Assembly (NCBI GenBank): GCA_902573585.1
Contig: CACGKH010000004.1
Span: forward strand, 1-56,752
Reading direction: 5' to 3'
Length of the DNA: 56,752 bases
Source: an uncultured Pelagibacteraceae bacterium
GTDB taxonomy: Bacteria; Pseudomonadota; Alphaproteobacteria; Pelagibacterales; Pelagibacteraceae
Shown: piece by piece, positions 1-7,757 of the stretch
How the letters are laid out: every line of letters begins with the position of its first letter
Position numbering within the stretch: the first letter of the stretch is position 1
Translations under genes and position numbers: made by a program
The notes under the pieces: model-generated
What the model was told of the DNA's origin: nothing
The model's database searches: none
What the model saw: the letters and a program-made list of their open reading frames with translations, nothing else

Positions 1-1
1 A

Positions 2-919
2 GAATTAGCAGCACGATCACATGTTGAAAAAATAGATTGGATTGTTCAAAAAGCTATCGATGATAGTGGACGGAAAATTGACGAAATTGATGCAGTTGCT
101 TCAACTGCGGGTCCAGGTTTAATTGTTTGTTTATCTGTGGGTTTAAGTTTTGGTAAAGCTTTCGCATCTGCTCTAGATAAACCTTTTATAGCTGTTAATC
201 ATCTTGAAGGTCATGCATTGAGTCCAAAACTTAATTCAAAATTAAATTATCCATACTTACTTTTATTAATTTCAGGTGGACACTCACAATTTTTAAATGT
301 CAAAGATCTTGGAAAATATAAAAGACTTGGAACAACTATTGATGATGCGCTAGGTGAGGCTTTTGACAAAACTGCAAAACTTTTAGGAATAGAATTTCCT
401 GGCGGGCCACAAATTGAAATTTTAGCAGAAAAAGGTGATCCAAATAAATATGAATTACCAAAACCAATATTTAATAGAGGTGGATGCAATTTATCATTTG
501 CTGGTCTAAAAACTGCAATTTTAAAAATAACTAAAAATATTAAGACTGAACAAGAAAAATTTGATCTCGCTGCATCTTTTCAAAAAACAATTGAAGAAAT
601 ATTATGCAAAAAGACCAAAATTGCATTTAAAGAATTTGAAAAACAGAATAAGCCAAAAGAAAAAATATTTGTAGTAGCCGGAGGAGTTGCCGCAAATAAA
701 AAAATAAGGTCTATGTTAAAAAATTTGTGTAATGAAGAAAATTATATTTGTGTGTTTCCCCCACTAGAATTGTGTGGTGATAATGGAGCAATGATAGCAA
801 TGGTTGGTTTAGAAAAATATAAATTGAAACAATTTAATGATCTTGATTTTCCTGCTAAGCCTAGATGGCCTTTAGATGAAACTGCAGCCTTTCTTAAAGG
901 AGCAGGAGTAAAATTATGA
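2..919 (+). CDS. tsaD: tRNA N6-threonylcarbamoyladenosine transferase TsaD (5' truncated by window edge)
   Basis: TsaD transfers the threonylcarbamoyl group from TC-AMP to A37 of ANN-decoding tRNAs in the cytoplasm, working with TsaB, TsaE and TsaC. The reading frame is open from base 2 without a start, so about 50 N-terminal residues lie outside the window; the first visible residues (ELAARSHVE) match the family's early region. Visible signatures are VNHLEGHA (metal-binding histidines), ISGGHSQF, the GEAFDK segment, and a C-terminal GDNGAMIA motif. The visible 305 residues plus the missing part fit the usual length of roughly 350. The last seven codons (KGAGVKL) are repeated in divergent form 60 bp downstream. 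The usual alphaproteobacterial follower gpsA is not present; an accessory segment follows instead. Confidence 0.95.
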   Translation, partial: ELAARSHVEKIDWIVQKAIDDSGRKIDEIDAVASTAGPGLIVCLSVGLSFGKAFASALDKPFIAVNHLEGHALSPKLNSKLNYPYLLLLISGGHSQFLNVKDLGKYKRLGTTIDDALGEAFDKTAKLLGIEFPGGPQIEILAEKGDPNKYELPKPIFNRGGCNLSFAGLKTAILKITKNIKTEQEKFDLAASFQKTIEEILCKKTKIAFKEFEKQNKPKEKIFVVAGGVAANKKIRSMLKNLCNEENYICVFPPLELCGDNGAMIAMVGLEKYKLKQFNDLDFPAKPRWPLDETAAFLKGAGVKL

Positions 920-953
920 TAATAAAAATATAAAATAAAAGCGATATTAGTTA

Positions 954-980
954 ATGAAAGGAGCCGGCGTTAAAATTTAA
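954..980 (+). repeat. Duplicated tsaD 3' tail (remnant)
   Basis: ATG-AAA-GGA-GCC-GGC-GTT-AAA-ATT-TAA encodes MKGAGVKI and a stop. It mirrors the end of tsaD at 896-919 (KGAGVKL, stop), with differences mostly at third codon positions. A copy of the same coding tail with synonymous changes suggests the 3' end of a diverged tsaD allele, left behind by recombination or insertion between tsaD and its original follower. Confidence 0.6.
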
Positions 981-991
981 AATTTTTAATC

Positions 992-1885
992 ATGTTAAAA
1001 GGGTTATATAAAGAAAATATAAATAATAAGAATAATTTTATAATAATTAGCTTCTTTACAGAAAGTTATATTGATAAAGCTAACAGACTTATTAAATCTT
1101 TGAATAATTTTGATTTAAGTTATAAAATTTTCAAAATCCCCAACGTACATTTCTCAAAAAGCATTAAGGGAATTAATGACATTTCTTTCAGTCAACCAAA
1201 TTTAATATTAAATTGTATTGATAACTTTAATTCTTCCGTATTATATGTGGATGTTGATATGGTTTTTAAGGAAAAGCCAAAGGAAATTTTTTACATCGAA
1301 AAAAATAAAATAGATTTTGCAGTTTATAATTGGTTTGAAGACAAGGATAATGATGCCTTTCAACCAGTTAAGGCTACAATTAATGGAAAAATTTATACAT
1401 TTTATAAAAGAACTCATAGTATAGATTACTTTAACGACTCGGTTACACAGTTATATTCGTCGGGTGGTGTAAGTTTTCACTCAAAATCTAAGCTTTCAAA
1501 AAAAATTTTAAATGAATGGAAAAAAAATATATCCTTATATCCTAAGAGTCCAGATGATCAAACGCTGGACTATACCTTTAATAACATTAAAGATAATTTA
1601 AAAAATATAAAAACTTATTGGCTAGACAAAAGTTACTGTAGATGTAAATTTTGGATTTTCACAAAGCCAGTAATTGATCATCCTGATAACATTTCTAATA
1701 GACAGAAATTTACATTAAAGAAGATTTATGAACTTGATCGATTTGATGAAAAAAAAATGGGAATTAGAAGAAGAAAAAAAGATTTTGCATTCAGTATCAT
1801 TGATGTAAAAACTAAAAAACTATATATCTTAAAAAACAATAAGTTAGTTTTTCTAAGAAATTTTAAAGATGAAATTTATATTTAG
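992..1885 (+). CDS. Glycosyltransferase-like protein with DxD motif (accessory)
   Basis: This 297-residue protein looks like a GT-A nucleotide-sugar transferase. Around residues 84-92 a hydrophobic strand runs into YVDVDMVF, the DxD arrangement that holds Mn2+ and the sugar nucleotide. Near residue 155 there is SSGGVSFH, and DDQTLDYTF follows near residue 190, an acidic motif seen in many GT-A enzymes that act on surface glycans. No signal peptide or membrane helix is seen. The sugar and acceptor are unknown. The gene sits alone between a duplicated tsaD tail and a remnant of an EVE-gene head, so it appears to be cassette cargo. Extreme A/T content is like its neighbours. The start at 992 is the first ATG; no convincing Shine-Dalgarno precedes it. 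Confidence 0.6.
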   Translation: MLKGLYKENINNKNNFIIISFFTESYIDKANRLIKSLNNFDLSYKIFKIPNVHFSKSIKGINDISFSQPNLILNCIDNFNSSVLYVDVDMVFKEKPKEIFYIEKNKIDFAVYNWFEDKDNDAFQPVKATINGKIYTFYKRTHSIDYFNDSVTQLYSSGGVSFHSKSKLSKKILNEWKKNISLYPKSPDDQTLDYTFNNIKDNLKNIKTYWLDKSYCRCKFWIFTKPVIDHPDNISNRQKFTLKKIYELDRFDEKKMGIRRRKKDFAFSIIDVKTKKLYILKNNKLVFLRNFKDEIYI

Positions 1886-1894
1886 GATAAATTG

Positions 1895-1939
1895 ATGCAA
1901 TATTGGTTACTTAAACCAACACTTGTGATACATCGATAA
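1895..1939 (+). pseudogene. Remnant of an EVE-domain gene 5' end
   Basis: The 15-codon frame reads MQYWLLKPTLVIHR then stop. Its first seven codons match the start of the intact EVE-domain gene at 4211 (MQYWLMK), with third-base differences, and the match then collapses. This is best read as the truncated head of a second, diverged EVE gene left at an insertion junction. Confidence 0.55.
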
Positions 1940-1958
1940 GACTCCACTGACTCCCACT
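1940..1958. repeat. Short imperfect tandem repeat beside the EVE remnant
   Basis: The sequence gactccact is followed at once by gactcccact. It lies directly after the remnant EVE head and about 80 bp before the first 12-bp-period GGGGTAC pair. Its position suggests a junction or protein-binding array, but function is not known. Confidence 0.35.
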
Positions 1959-2002
1959 AACCTTTACCTTATCTTTACAATTAAAAATGTTGATTAAAGC
2001 TG

Positions 2003-2040
2003 ATTAATAAACGTAAATGTGGGGTACATTGTGGGGTACG
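2003..2040 (+). repeat. Direct repeat, left copy (GGGGTAC tandem)
   Basis: A 38-bp segment matches 4101-4138 at 34 of 38 positions by eye. Each copy contains two GGGGTAC motifs spaced exactly 12 bp apart (here GTGGGGTAC at 2019 and 2031). The two copies bracket the membrane-protein and helicase genes, 2,098 bp apart. This is the layout expected for the ends of an integrated element or for recombination between repeats. Tandem GGGGTAC-like repeats resemble arm-type sites near tyrosine integrases, which is inference only. Confidence 0.8.
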
Positions 2041-2071
2041 ATTATTTGTGCTAAATTTATTTTAATATCAG

Positions 2072-2732
2072 ATGAATTGGATAATTAGACAAATTGCAAA
2101 AATTACCCTAATAGGAAAATTAGTCGAAAAAACTAGGACCCAAAGTTCCAGTTATATTTATTGTTATATCATTAATATTTGCTGCGTTTTATATACCTTA
2201 CGAGTATGAAAATTTTTTAGAATTTAGAACTAAATATCCCGATGATAAAATTGGATTAATATTAAACTTAGCTAGACCAATTATAATAAATTTAATTTTA
2301 ATTATTTTTATAATTTCTGCCTTTAGCGCTGAAAAAGAAAGAAAAAAACGAATAGAAAGAGAAGAAGCTGAAAGACAAAGAAAAGAAGCAGAAGCTTTGG
2401 CTAGAAAAGAAGAGGCTATGAGAAAACTTGATGAGTTAAAAAAATCACCTGTGGGCAAAGCAACAGGAATAGTAGCAACTAAAGAAGGAATTGGTGCAAT
2501 AGGTGGTGGAGCTATTGGAGCTGCATTAGGAGGTTCTCTTGGTGTTGCAGGAAAAATAGTTGGTATAGGTGTTGCTCTTAATGGAGGAATAGTTTTAGCA
2601 GGTATTGGCGCTGTTGTAGGATTTCTTGGTGTAAAAGCATTTAAAAAAAATAAAACTGAAAAAGCTGAACATCAAAAAATAAAAGATTATGGAGAAAAAA
2701 TAAATAATGAGACAAGAAATAAGAACAAATGA
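2072..2732 (+). pseudogene. Membrane protein with coiled coil and glycine-rich zipper, +1 frameshift near its start
   Basis: No known family recognised. An ATG at 2072 opens a frame (MNWIIRQIAKITLIGKLVEK) that must move by one base in the run of six A at 2127-2132 to join the long downstream frame (LGPKVPVIF...). Joined, it makes about 219 residues: a first membrane segment (VPVIFIVISLIFAAFYIP), a second (ARPIIINLILIIFIISAF), a charged coiled coil rich in EKER/EAERQRKEAEA, then a Gly/Ala/Val/Ile stretch with IGAIGGGAIGAALGGSLG resembling a glycine zipper, and a lysine-rich tail. Without the shift no ATG/GTG start exists before the TTG at 2397, which lies inside the coiled coil and would drop both first helices. 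It precedes the helicase inside the direct repeats. It could be a pseudogene, or intact with a sequence error. Confidence 0.5.
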
Positions 2733-2797
2733 TTGAGGTTTTAATCATACTTGAATTATCATTTTTAACTTACAAATTATTATCTGATTAAATTAAT

Positions 2798-4105
2798 ATG
2801 AACTACGTCACTCAATTTGACTTAGGTACTGTACTTCCTAAAAATTTTTATGAATCAAAACAATTTAAACAATTAAGATCTAGTTTAGAAAGCTCAAAAC
2901 AATCATATTTCTTGACAGGTAAAGCAGGTACAGGCAAGTCAACTTTCGTAGAATATTTTAGGCTAAACACTAAAAAAAATGTGATGATACTTGCCTATAC
3001 CGGTATAGTTTCAATCAAATGTAGAGGTAGAACAATACATTCTTTCTTTGGATATCCTCATCACATATTGAAAAGAAAAGATTGTAAAATTTTACGTAAA
3101 AGAGATTTTTTGAAATCCTTGAATACTCTAATCATCGATGAAGTTTCAATGGTTAACCCAAATTTAATGGATGCAATAGATAGATCCTTAAAAGTTAATC
3201 GAGAAAATGACTTACCATTCGGCGGTGTTCAAATGTTGTTTGTTGGTGATGTATTTCAATTATCACCTATTGCAAAAGGTAAAGAAAAAGAAGTTTTGGA
3301 CAAAATGTATCCAGAAGGAAATTTTTTTTATAATTCAAAATGGTTTAAAATACTGAACCCAAAGAGAATTGAATTTGAAAAAATATTTAGACAAAAAGAT
3401 ACTCAATTTATTCAAAAATTAGAAAATATAAGAAGAAATCAAATAACAAATGATGTTTTGGATTATTTCAAAAATAGAGTTACTGGAGAACAAGAACTAA
3501 AAGATGGTTTAGTCTTGCTAGCTCCAACAAATAGAAAAACATTTGCTGTTAATCATAAAAAACTTCAAAGTATTAATTCTCGTGAATTTTCATATTTAGG
3601 AAAAGTTACTGGTGCATTTAAACCTGGTGATATGATGAGTGAAAAAAATCTGAAACTTAAAGTTGGAGCTCAAATAATGTTAACAAAAAATGACCCCAAC
3701 GAAAGATGGGTGAATGGCACAATAGGTTTTGTTGATAAATTAGAAAAAGATAAAATTTTTGTAAAAGTTGGAAAAAGATCTTTTCAAGTCGAAAAAGTTT
3801 TATGGGAAAAATATGATTATAATCTTAAAGACGGTAAGTTTGAACCAAAAGTAATTGGTACTTTTGAACAATATCCAATAAAATTATGCTGGGCTGCAAC
3901 TATACATAAATGTCAGGGTCAAACTTTTGAGAAAGCTATAATTGATCTTGATACTGGTGCATTTGCGCATGGCATGACTTATGTTGCATTAAGTAGAGTC
4001 AAATCATTGGATGGTCTATATTTAATTAGATCAATAAAATTAAGTGACATTAGATTTGATAAAAGAATATATAATTTTCAAAAAACAGTTGAGCTTTTTA
4101 ATTAA
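2798..4105 (+). CDS. Pif1/RecD-like SF1 helicase (accessory)
   Basis: This 435-residue ATPase of superfamily 1B should unwind DNA 5' to 3'. Motifs in order: Walker A GKAGTGKSTF near residue 41, AYTGIVSIKCRGRTIHSFF (motif Ia region), Walker B LIIDEVSMV near 112, GDVFQLSPI (motif III) near 150, APTNRK near 240, and the C-terminal IHKCQGQTFEKAIIDL with YVALSRVKSLDGLYL (motifs V/VI). Length fits the compact bacterial Pif1-like group, shorter than RecD2. No nuclease or extra domain is visible. It lies within the direct repeats, and its stop codon falls inside the right copy, so it appears to be element cargo. A role in element maintenance, recombination or defence cannot be decided from sequence. 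Confidence 0.85.
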   Translation: MNYVTQFDLGTVLPKNFYESKQFKQLRSSLESSKQSYFLTGKAGTGKSTFVEYFRLNTKKNVMILAYTGIVSIKCRGRTIHSFFGYPHHILKRKDCKILRKRDFLKSLNTLIIDEVSMVNPNLMDAIDRSLKVNRENDLPFGGVQMLFVGDVFQLSPIAKGKEKEVLDKMYPEGNFFYNSKWFKILNPKRIEFEKIFRQKDTQFIQKLENIRRNQITNDVLDYFKNRVTGEQELKDGLVLLAPTNRKTFAVNHKKLQSINSREFSYLGKVTGAFKPGDMMSEKNLKLKVGAQIMLTKNDPNERWVNGTIGFVDKLEKDKIFVKVGKRSFQVEKVLWEKYDYNLKDGKFEPKVIGTFEQYPIKLCWAATIHKCQGQTFEKAIIDLDTGAFAHGMTYVALSRVKSLDGLYLIRSIKLSDIRFDKRIYNFQKTVELFN

Positions 4106-4138
4106 TAAATTTAAATGCGGGGTACGTTGTGGGGTACG
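4101..4138 (+). repeat. Direct repeat, right copy (GGGGTAC tandem)
   Basis: Right-hand partner of 2003-2040. GCGGGGTAC at 4117 and GTGGGGTAC at 4129 keep the 12-bp period. The copy begins at the helicase stop codon and ends about 70 bp before the intact EVE gene. Confidence 0.8.
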
Positions 4139-4210
4139 TGTTTTATAAAAATGGCGCAAAACGAAATGAAGATGAGTCAAAAAATAAGTAAACATTGGAG
4201 AAACAATTAG

Positions 4211-4624
4211 ATGCAGTACTGGTTAATGAAATCTGAACCAGATGTTTGGTCAATAGATCAACAAAAAAAAGCTGGAAAGAAAGGTGCATCATGGGATGGA
4301 GTAAGAAATTATCAGGCGGCAAAAAATTTAAAAACAATGAAGAAAGGTGATCAATGTTTTTTTTATCATTCAAATATTGGTAAAGAAATCGTCGGCATTG
4401 TAGAGGTGATAAAAGAGTATTACTTGGATAAAACAGACCAATCTGGTCGGTTTGTGGCTGTTAATGTAAAATTTATCAAAAAGCTAAAAAAACCTATAAC
4501 TCTTGAAGAAATTAAAAAAAATAAGCAATTAAGCCACTTATCATTAATTAAGCAAAGTAGATTATCTGTAATGCCAGTGGACTCTAAAAGCTGGAAAATT
4601 TTAAATAAGATAGGTAAGATTTAA
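4211..4624 (+). CDS. EVE-domain protein (THYN1/DUF55 family)
   Basis: A 137-residue single-domain protein of the EVE family, related to PUA and YTH folds, which bind modified bases in RNA or DNA. The N-terminal [17 protein letters not shown] and the following [13 protein letters not shown], then [21 protein letters not shown], are the hallmark segments forming the base pocket. In some bacteria EVE domains are fused to modification-dependent restriction enzymes, but the stand-alone form is a common alphaproteobacterial housekeeping gene whose substrate is unproven. The gene is followed after 4 bp by acsA, so the two are probably cotranscribed. A truncated relative of its first codons lies at 1895, on the other side of the direct-repeat element. 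Confidence 0.9.
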   Translation: MQYWLMKSEPDVWSIDQQKKAGKKGASWDGVRNYQAAKNLKTMKKGDQCFFYHSNIGKEIVGIVEVIKEYYLDKTDQSGRFVAVNVKFIKKLKKPITLEEIKKNKQLSHLSLIKQSRLSVMPVDSKSWKILNKIGKI

Positions 4625-4628
4625 CTTT

Positions 4629-6752
4629 ATGCCAAAAAAAAAGAAAAAACCAAAAACTAAAAGAAGACCTTTTAAAAAGAAAAGGGTCAAAATAAAAAAG
4701 AAACCCTTAAAAAGAAAAAAATTAATAAAAAGAATTAAAAGTAATAAAAAATATTCAAAAAAAGGAAAAAAAACAAAAAAAAGCTCAGAAAATAAAAAAA
4801 ATCAAAAAGATACATCTTCCGAATTAATTTTTAAAACTAAACAAGAATGGATTAAAAATAGTATTGCTAATAAATCTCAGTATCAAAACAAATATAATGA
4901 ATCTATAAAAAATAATAATGCGTTTTGGAAAAAAGAAGGAAAAAGAATTTCTTGGATAAAACCTTACAAAAAAATTAAGGATGTTAAATATAGCAAAGAA
5001 GAAGTTAAGATAAAATGGTATGAAGATGGAACGCTAAATGCTTCAGCGAACTGTATTGATAGACATTTAAAAGATAAAAAAGATAAAACTGCTATTATTT
5101 GGGTTGGAGATGATCCTAAAGATACACAAAAAATTTCTTATAAACAGCTTCATCAAAAAGTTTCTAAGGCAGCTAATGGTTTGAAAAAACTTGGAATTCA
5201 AAAGGGAGATAGAGTTACAATATATCTAACTATGATCCCAGAGTTAGCAATTTTAATGTTAGCATGTGCGCGAATTGGAGCAATTCATTCTATAATTTTT
5301 GGAGGTTTTTCAGCTGAATCTATTTCTGGAAGAGTAAATGACTGTAAATCTGAGTATATCATAACAGCTGATGAAGGTGTAAGAGGAGGAAAAACTATAC
5401 CTTTAAAGGCAACAACTGATGAGGCTCTAGCAAGTTGTCCTGACGTGAAAAAATGCATTGTTGTTAAAAGAACAGGAAATTATGTTTTTTGGAATAACGA
5501 CAGGGATGTTTGGTATCATGATTTAATTAAAGATGTTTCAAATCATTGTGAACCAGAAGAAATGAATGCTGAAGATCCACTATTTATTCTTTATACCTCT
5601 GGTTCAACTGGTAAGCCAAAAGGAGTTTTGCATACAACTGGGGGATATATGGTTTATGCATCAATGACCCATCAGTATATTTTTAATTATAAACCGAAAG
5701 ATATATATTGGTGCACAGCAGACATTGGCTGGGTTACAGGTCACAGTTATATAATTTACGGACCACTATCTAATGGGGCAACTACTATTATGTTTGAAGG
5801 TGTACCAAATTATCCAGATAGTTCTAGGTGGTGGCAAATTGTTGATAAATTTAAAGTAAATACTTTTTATACTGCACCAACTGCTATTAGGGCCTTAATG
5901 AGAGAGGGTGATGAACCCGTCAATAAAACTTCAAGAAAATCTTTAAAATTACTAGGTACTGTTGGTGAGCCTATAAATCCTGAGGCGTGGATGTGGTATT
6001 ATAAAACTGTTGGAAATTCCAAATGTCCTATTGTTGATACATGGTGGCAAACTGAAACTGGAGGAATTTTGATTGCACCTCAGACTGGTGCAATACCTCT
6101 TAAACCAGGCTCTGCAACAAAACCTTTTTATGGAATTAAACCAGCCATATTAGATAAAGATGGAAAAGAAATTAAAGGAGCTGGAGAAGGTAGACTTTGT
6201 ATTGCTCAATCTTGGCCTGGTCAAATGAGAACAGTTTATGGTGATCATCAAAGATTTATAGATACTTATTTTTCTCAGTTCGATGGAAAATACTTTACTG
6301 GGGATGGATGTAAAAGAGATAAAGATGGATATTATTGGATTACTGGTAGAGTAGACGACGTAATTATTGTTTCAGGCCACAATCTGGGTACAGCAGAAAT
6401 TGAAAGTGCTTTTGTTGCTCATCCAAAAGTGGCTGAAGCTGCAGTTGTTGGATATCCTCATGATATCAAAGGGAACGGCTTATACTGCTACGTGACATTA
6501 AATGCTGGCGAGGCTGAGACTGGTGAATTAGAAAGGGATTTAAAACTTTGGGTAAGAAAGCAGATTGGTCCGTTAGCTACGCCTGACCTTATTCATTTTT
6601 CACCTGGACTTCCAAAAACAAGATCTGGAAAAATTATGAGAAGAATTTTAAGAAAGATTGCTGCTAATGAACATGATCAATTGGGGGATACAACCACTTT
6701 AGCAGACCCAAGTGTTGTAACTAGCCTTGTTGAAAATAGAAAAAATATTTAA
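4629..6752 (+). CDS. acsA: Acetyl-CoA synthetase with long basic N-terminal tail
   Basis: AcsA makes acetyl-CoA from acetate, ATP and CoA through acetyl-AMP, in the cytoplasm. The adenylation signature [14 protein letters not shown] lies near residue 323, the acetate-pocket region WWQTETGG near 480, [18 protein letters not shown] near 560, and the C-terminal [11 protein letters not shown] carries the lysine that lysine acetylases modify in the family. The total of 707 residues exceeds the usual ~650 because the first 60 are almost entirely Lys/Arg. The ordinary fold begins around [11 protein letters not shown]. No in-frame ATG exists near that point, so the tail looks translated. The acetate-type symporter at 7497-9565 is the likely supplier of substrate. 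The 3' end overlaps the convergent gene by 4 bp. Confidence 0.95.
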   Translation: MPKKKKKPKTKRRPFKKKRVKIKKKPLKRKKLIKRIKSNKKYSKKGKKTKKSSENKKNQKDTSSELIFKTKQEWIKNSIANKSQYQNKYNESIKNNNAFWKKEGKRISWIKPYKKIKDVKYSKEEVKIKWYEDGTLNASANCIDRHLKDKKDKTAIIWVGDDPKDTQKISYKQLHQKVSKAANGLKKLGIQKGDRVTIYLTMIPELAILMLACARIGAIHSIIFGGFSAESISGRVNDCKSEYIITADEGVRGGKTIPLKATTDEALASCPDVKKCIVVKRTGNYVFWNNDRDVWYHDLIKDVSNHCEPEEMNAEDPLFILYTSGSTGKPKGVLHTTGGYMVYASMTHQYIFNYKPKDIYWCTADIGWVTGHSYIIYGPLSNGATTIMFEGVPNYPDSSRWWQIVDKFKVNTFYTAPTAIRALMREGDEPVNKTSRKSLKLLGTVGEPINPEAWMWYYKTVGNSKCPIVDTWWQTETGGILIAPQTGAIPLKPGSATKPFYGIKPAILDKDGKEIKGAGEGRLCIAQSWPGQMRTVYGDHQRFIDTYFSQFDGKYFTGDGCKRDKDGYYWITGRVDDVIIVSGHNLGTAEIESAFVAHPKVAEAAVVGYPHDIKGNGLYCYVTLNAGEAETGELERDLKLWVRKQIGPLATPDLIHFSPGLPKTRSGKIMRRILRKIAANEHDQLGDTTTLADPSVVTSLVENRKNI

Positions 6753-7372
6753 AAGTTTATTCTTTCTTGAAATTCTTTTTTAACAGTATCCCATTTCAAA
6801 ATCATTGAATTCAGAACAATTTTTCGATCTAATGTTTTTAATTCATCAGCTATGGGCGCCCATTTAAATAATGTTAAAGCACTAGGATTAAATGGAAGAT
6901 CATTATAATAATTATCCCAGTTTGTTTTTTGAAATCTCTCATTAAAATTTTTTTTTGTTTCTTCAATTAAATCTAAGGGCATTTTATTTGAAGTCTCATC
7001 ATCTAAAATTTTAAAAAAAATTTCTTTTGCTTTTTCTGTATCTTCATAATTTAAATTTTTTTTCAAATAAGAAAATGTAAAAAAAGTTAAATCCTGAAGT
7101 GCAACTGAATAAATATTCCACTTAGCTTGATTTACAGATTCCATAAATTTTTCATTTTCAAAATGAAGAACATATCTTGTTCCCATTCTAGTTTTTAAAT
7201 ATCCATAGAGTGTCACTTGTGATACCCATGCTGATTTTGTCTGTATAAAATTTTCAAGTTCGTCTAAATTGCCAATTTTTTTCTTTGGCAAGAAAGCTTT
7301 AAATAATGCAAAAAGGTAAATCTTGAAATCATTCCAAGATAAATCTTTCCAGGTTAATTTATATTTTGCCAT
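6749..7372 (-). CDS. Conserved alphaproteobacterial hypothetical protein
   Basis: A 207-residue protein with no assigned function that I can defend. It is mostly helical and soluble, without a signal peptide. Aromatic and charged patches such as [18 protein letters not shown] (residues ~54-71) and the C-terminal [19 protein letters not shown] look like conserved blocks. I recall similar proteins across alphaproteobacteria, sometimes labelled esterase without a visible catalytic triad; no GxSxG motif is present here, so that label is not supported. It is convergent with acsA (4-bp overlap) and divergent from the symporter operon, from which it is separated by a 124-bp gap. Confidence 0.7.
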   Translation of the reverse strand: MAKYKLTWKDLSWNDFKIYLFALFKAFLPKKKIGNLDELENFIQTKSAWVSQVTLYGYLKTRMGTRYVLHFENEKFMESVNQAKWNIYSVALQDLTFFTFSYLKKNLNYEDTEKAKEIFFKILDDETSNKMPLDLIEETKKNFNERFQKTNWDNYYNDLPFNPSALTLFKWAPIADELKTLDRKIVLNSMILKWDTVKKEFQERINF

Positions 7373-7483
7373 AAAATCCTTAATTTTCTCATTTATACCT
7401 TAAAAAATCCTATTTTATGTACAATTTTAACACTTTAAATCTGTTTCATAATGGTTATGGTTTTCGCCAGTTATAACTAAAAA

Positions 7484-7491
7484 GAGAGAGG
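7484..7491 (+). promoter_or_regulatory. Strong Shine-Dalgarno of symporter operon
   Basis: GAGAGAGG sits 5 bp before the ATG at 7497. Most genes in this window lack so clear a ribosome site, which agrees with the high-expression codon choice of the symporter genes. The 124-bp gap upstream must hold the promoter, but I see no convincing -35/-10 pair. Confidence 0.6.
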
Positions 7492-7496
7492 TATAA

Positions 7497-7757
7497 ATGT
7501 CAAAACAAGAACAACACTGGGAAAAAACCAGGAATTTGCTATTCGTTACGTTAGCAATCTGGTTTGTATTCTCGATTGGCATCTTCTTATTCGGAGCTGA
7601 AATGAATGAGGTCACAGGACCTTTCGGTTATCCATGGACATATTGGTTTACATGTCAGGGATCTCTTGGAATCTTCGTAATCCTAATTTTCTGGTTTGCG
7701 AATAGACAAGAAAAAATCGATGAAGAATTCGGCTTTTCAGAAAGAGGGGACGACTAA
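7497..7757 (+). CDS. DUF4212 small subunit of sodium/solute symporter
   Basis: An 86-residue inner-membrane protein with two hydrophobic helices (about residues 12-33 and 46-70: LLFVTLAIWFVFSIGIFLFG and YWFTCQGSLGIFVILIFWF). The N-terminal HWEKTRN, the PFGYPWTYWFTCQG loop and the acidic tail are hallmarks of the DUF4212 family, which is encoded directly upstream of VC_2705-type sodium/solute symporters. Its stop overlaps the start of the large subunit (TAATG), so the two are translationally coupled. Its biochemical role is not established; an accessory subunit of the transporter is inferred from constant pairing. Confidence 0.9.
   Translation: MSKQEQHWEKTRNLLFVTLAIWFVFSIGIFLFGAEMNEVTGPFGYPWTYWFTCQGSLGIFVILIFWFANRQEKIDEEFGFSERGDD

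Noticed and set aside
2397-2732. A stand-alone 111-residue protein starting with TTG
   Set aside because: The frame continues upstream into a coiled coil and two membrane helices; the TTG is inside the helix, so a longer frameshifted gene is a better reading.
4151-4210. 19-codon frame MAQNEMKMSQKISKHWRNN ending just before the EVE gene
   Set aside because: Too short to support; it could be a leftover tail of a displaced gene, but there is no second line of evidence.
7373-7496. Riboswitch or small RNA upstream of the symporter operon
   Set aside because: No stable paired elements beyond A/T noise could be traced by eye.
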